This document shows, piece after piece, positions 62,490 through 64,000 of a DNA stretch of 64,000 nt (positions are counted from its first letter, which is position 1; each line of letters opens with the position of its first letter). Origin of the DNA: Nocardia sp. CNY236 (lineage in GTDB: Bacteria; Actinomycetota; Actinomycetes; Mycobacteriales; Mycobacteriaceae); contig NZ_AXVD01000020.1 of the NCBI RefSeq assembly GCF_000482385.1, forward strand, positions 62,001 to 126,000. The letters are read 5' to 3'. The notes under the pieces were generated by a model that worked only from the letters and a program-made list of their open reading frames with translations, did no database searches and was not told where the DNA came from. A program made the translations under genes and the position numbers.

Positions 62490-63617
62490 ATGCGATTGGT
62501 CATCATTGGAGGCGGAATCCTCGGCACAGCACACGCTGTGGCCGCGGTCGACCGAGGACACGACGTCGTTCAGTTGGAGCGCGAGCCCGAAGCGCGCGGG
62601 GCGACGGTGCGCAACTTCGGCCTGGTCTGGGTGTCCGGGCGGTCGGAAGCCGAGCTGGACCACGCCCTGCGCGCCCGAGCGCTGTGGGAGAAGATCGCCG
62701 CCGAGGTGCCCCGTATCGGATTCCGACCCGCTGGTTCACTGACCATGGTGCGCACACCGCAGGAGCTGGCCGTGGCCGAAGCCGCCGCAGCCGGCTCCAG
62801 CGCCGAAGCGCGCGGCTTCACGCTGCTCGAACCAGAACGCGTCCGTGCGCTCAACCCCGCGCTTCGCGGCACATTCCTTGCCGGACTGCACTGTTCACAA
62901 GACGCTGCCGTCGAGTCCCGGCAAGCCCTCCCCGCGCTGCGCGACCATCTCACCGCAACCGGACGCTATGCCTTCCACCCTGCCACCGAGGCCCGTTCGG
63001 TCACCGACACCGAATCGGGCGCGACGGTGCGCGACGACCACGGCCGCACATTCCATGCCGATGTGGTCCTGGTCTGTCCCGGCGATGCACACAACGGCCT
63101 GACCAGAGAGTTGGTCGGCGCCATCCCCGTACGGCGAGTCCGGCTGCAGATGATGCAGACCGCCGCGCTCGGTGAGCCGCTCACCACCGCTGTCGCCGAC
63201 GGTGACAGCTTTCGCTACTACCCCGGATACGCCGGCTCCGCCCTGGACACGCTGAACCGCGACCAAGCGCAGACTCCGACCGCGGCCGAACACAAGATGC
63301 AGCTGCTGTGTGTACAGCGCCTGCACGGCGGGCTCACCATCGGCGACACCCACGAGTACGCCGAACCCTTCGCGTTCGACGTCGACGAAGCCCCCTACCA
63401 ACACCTCGAGTCGGTCGCCGAGGAACTACTCGGCCGCAAGCTACCACCCATCGTGCGGCGGTGGGCGGGCACCTACAGCCAGAGCCTCGATCCGGACACC
63501 ATCGCCACCCGCGCACAGGCCGACCGTCATGTCTGGGTGATCACCGGGCCCGGCGGCCGCGGCATGACACTCAGCACCGTCATCGGCGAGGACACCGCCG
63601 ATCTGCTCGACCTCTGA
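62490..63617 (+). CDS. FAD-dependent amine oxidoreductase of phosphonate clusters (TIGR03364 type)
   Basis: 375 aa. FAD-binding start VIIGGGILGTAHAVAAVDRG, ATVRNFGLVWVSGRSEAELD, and near the end HVWVITGPGGRGMTLSTVIG. This is the glycine oxidase/sarcosine oxidase-like group found next to phosphonatase-like HAD genes and proposed to deaminate 1-hydroxy-2-aminoethylphosphonate-type substrates. Eleven bases before the HAD gene. Confidence 0.82.
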   Translation: MRLVIIGGGILGTAHAVAAVDRGHDVVQLEREPEARGATVRNFGLVWVSGRSEAELDHALRARALWEKIAAEVPRIGFRPAGSLTMVRTPQELAVAEAAAAGSSAEARGFTLLEPERVRALNPALRGTFLAGLHCSQDAAVESRQALPALRDHLTATGRYAFHPATEARSVTDTESGATVRDDHGRTFHADVVLVCPGDAHNGLTRELVGAIPVRRVRLQMMQTAALGEPLTTAVADGDSFRYYPGYAGSALDTLNRDQAQTPTAAEHKMQLLCVQRLHGGLTIGDTHEYAEPFAFDVDEAPYQHLESVAEELLGRKLPPIVRRWAGTYSQSLDPDTIATRAQADRHVWVITGPGGRGMTLSTVIGEDTADLLDL

Positions 63618-63627
63618 GGGGAACGTC

Positions 63628-64000
63628 GTGTCGAAGACAATGATCGACCTCGCCGTCCTCGATATGGCCGGCACCACGGTCGCCGACGACGGCCTCGTCC
63701 TGCAGGCGTTCGACATCGCGGCCACCGAGGCCGGTATCGACGCCGAAGGCCCGCAACGCGACCACGCCCGCAAATACGTCCTCGACACCATGGGGCAATC
63801 GAAGATCACGGTGTTCCGGGCGCTACTCGGCGACGAGCACCGCGCGCAACTGGCGAACCAGACCTTCGAGCAGGCCTACGACCGCCTCATCGACGAGGTC
63901 GGCATAGCTCCGATTCCCGGTGCTGCCGAGGCGGTTTCGGCGCTGCGCGAGGCAAATGTCCGGGTCGCGCTGACCACCGGATTCAGTCGCGCCACTCAGG
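63628..64000 (+). CDS. Phosphonatase-like HAD hydrolase (partial, cut by window end)
   Basis: GTG 63628 with GAGGGG upstream; 124 codons in view. HAD motif I is LAVLDMAGTTVADDG (D-x-A-G-T-T, as in phosphonatases), then the cap region TMGQSKITVFRALLG and motif II LTTGFSRAT near the window end. PhnX-like relatives cleave the carbon-phosphorus bond after deamination; whether the usual Schiff-base Lys is present cannot be seen fully. Likely operon with the FAD enzyme. Confidence 0.82.
   Translation, partial: MSKTMIDLAVLDMAGTTVADDGLVLQAFDIAATEAGIDAEGPQRDHARKYVLDTMGQSKITVFRALLGDEHRAQLANQTFEQAYDRLIDEVGIAPIPGAAEAVSALREANVRVALTTGFSRATQ

Overview
The window is high-GC actinobacterial DNA. A 1084-residue Emb-type arabinosyltransferase, F420-type oxidoreductases, an LppP/LprE-like lipoprotein, WhiB chemistry and abundant TetR regulators point to a mycolic-acid bacterium, most likely Nocardia or a close relative. 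The genus is an inference from gene content.

Region 1 (1 to about 30,980) is most of an integrated HK97-type siphophage, read almost entirely on the minus strand. Going right to left: two HTH regulators, an immunity switch with four copies of a 15-bp operator (27.8-28.6 kb), a tightly overlapped early operon (27.6-20.2 kb) and a late operon (17.8 kb to the left edge). The early operon holds a WhiB-zinc-HTH fusion, a RecE-like exonuclease with a probable annealing partner, a sliding clamp, a winged-helix initiator candidate next to an iteron array with a perfect DnaA box, RusA and an HNH protein. The late operon holds HNH, terminase small and large, portal, protease, capsid, head-tail connectors, major tail protein, frameshifted tail chaperones, a tape measure with an NlpC/P60 domain, minor tail proteins and an amidase endolysin. 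A promoter packed with palindromes lies at 19.0 kb and a strong intrinsic terminator at 18.06 kb. The prophage continues past the left edge and no integrase is visible. Its right end is marked by a tRNA-Leu 3' fragment at 30.95 kb, which places a MmyB-like regulator and an alpha/beta hydrolase lacking its nucleophile serine inside the prophage as cargo.

Region 2 (30.98-32.65 kb) is gene-poor, with three imperfect 31-nt direct repeats and one doubtful ORF; it looks like a degraded junction.

Region 3 (32.65-64 kb) is the host chromosome, built of small regulator-target modules: arabinosyltransferase with a divergent TetR; aldo/keto reductase with an LLM oxidoreductase; LysE exporter; a short type-3-like prolyl-tRNA synthetase; zinc-less MDR reductase; a NarL-type two-component system joined by a 24-codon repeat-built mini-ORF; a TetR / enoyl-CoA hydratase / haloalkane dehalogenase operon; an MFS exporter with a dehydrogenase and divergent TetR; a frameshifted DMT transporter; TrmO with an XRE-TPR regulator; a coupled pair of conserved unknowns; a lipoprotein; a deazaflavin-type nitroreductase; LysR with a SnoaL-like protein; PucR with two acyl-CoA dehydrogenase paralogues of abnormal C-terminus; and, at the right edge, a GntR-controlled aminophosphonate catabolic cluster cut by the window end.
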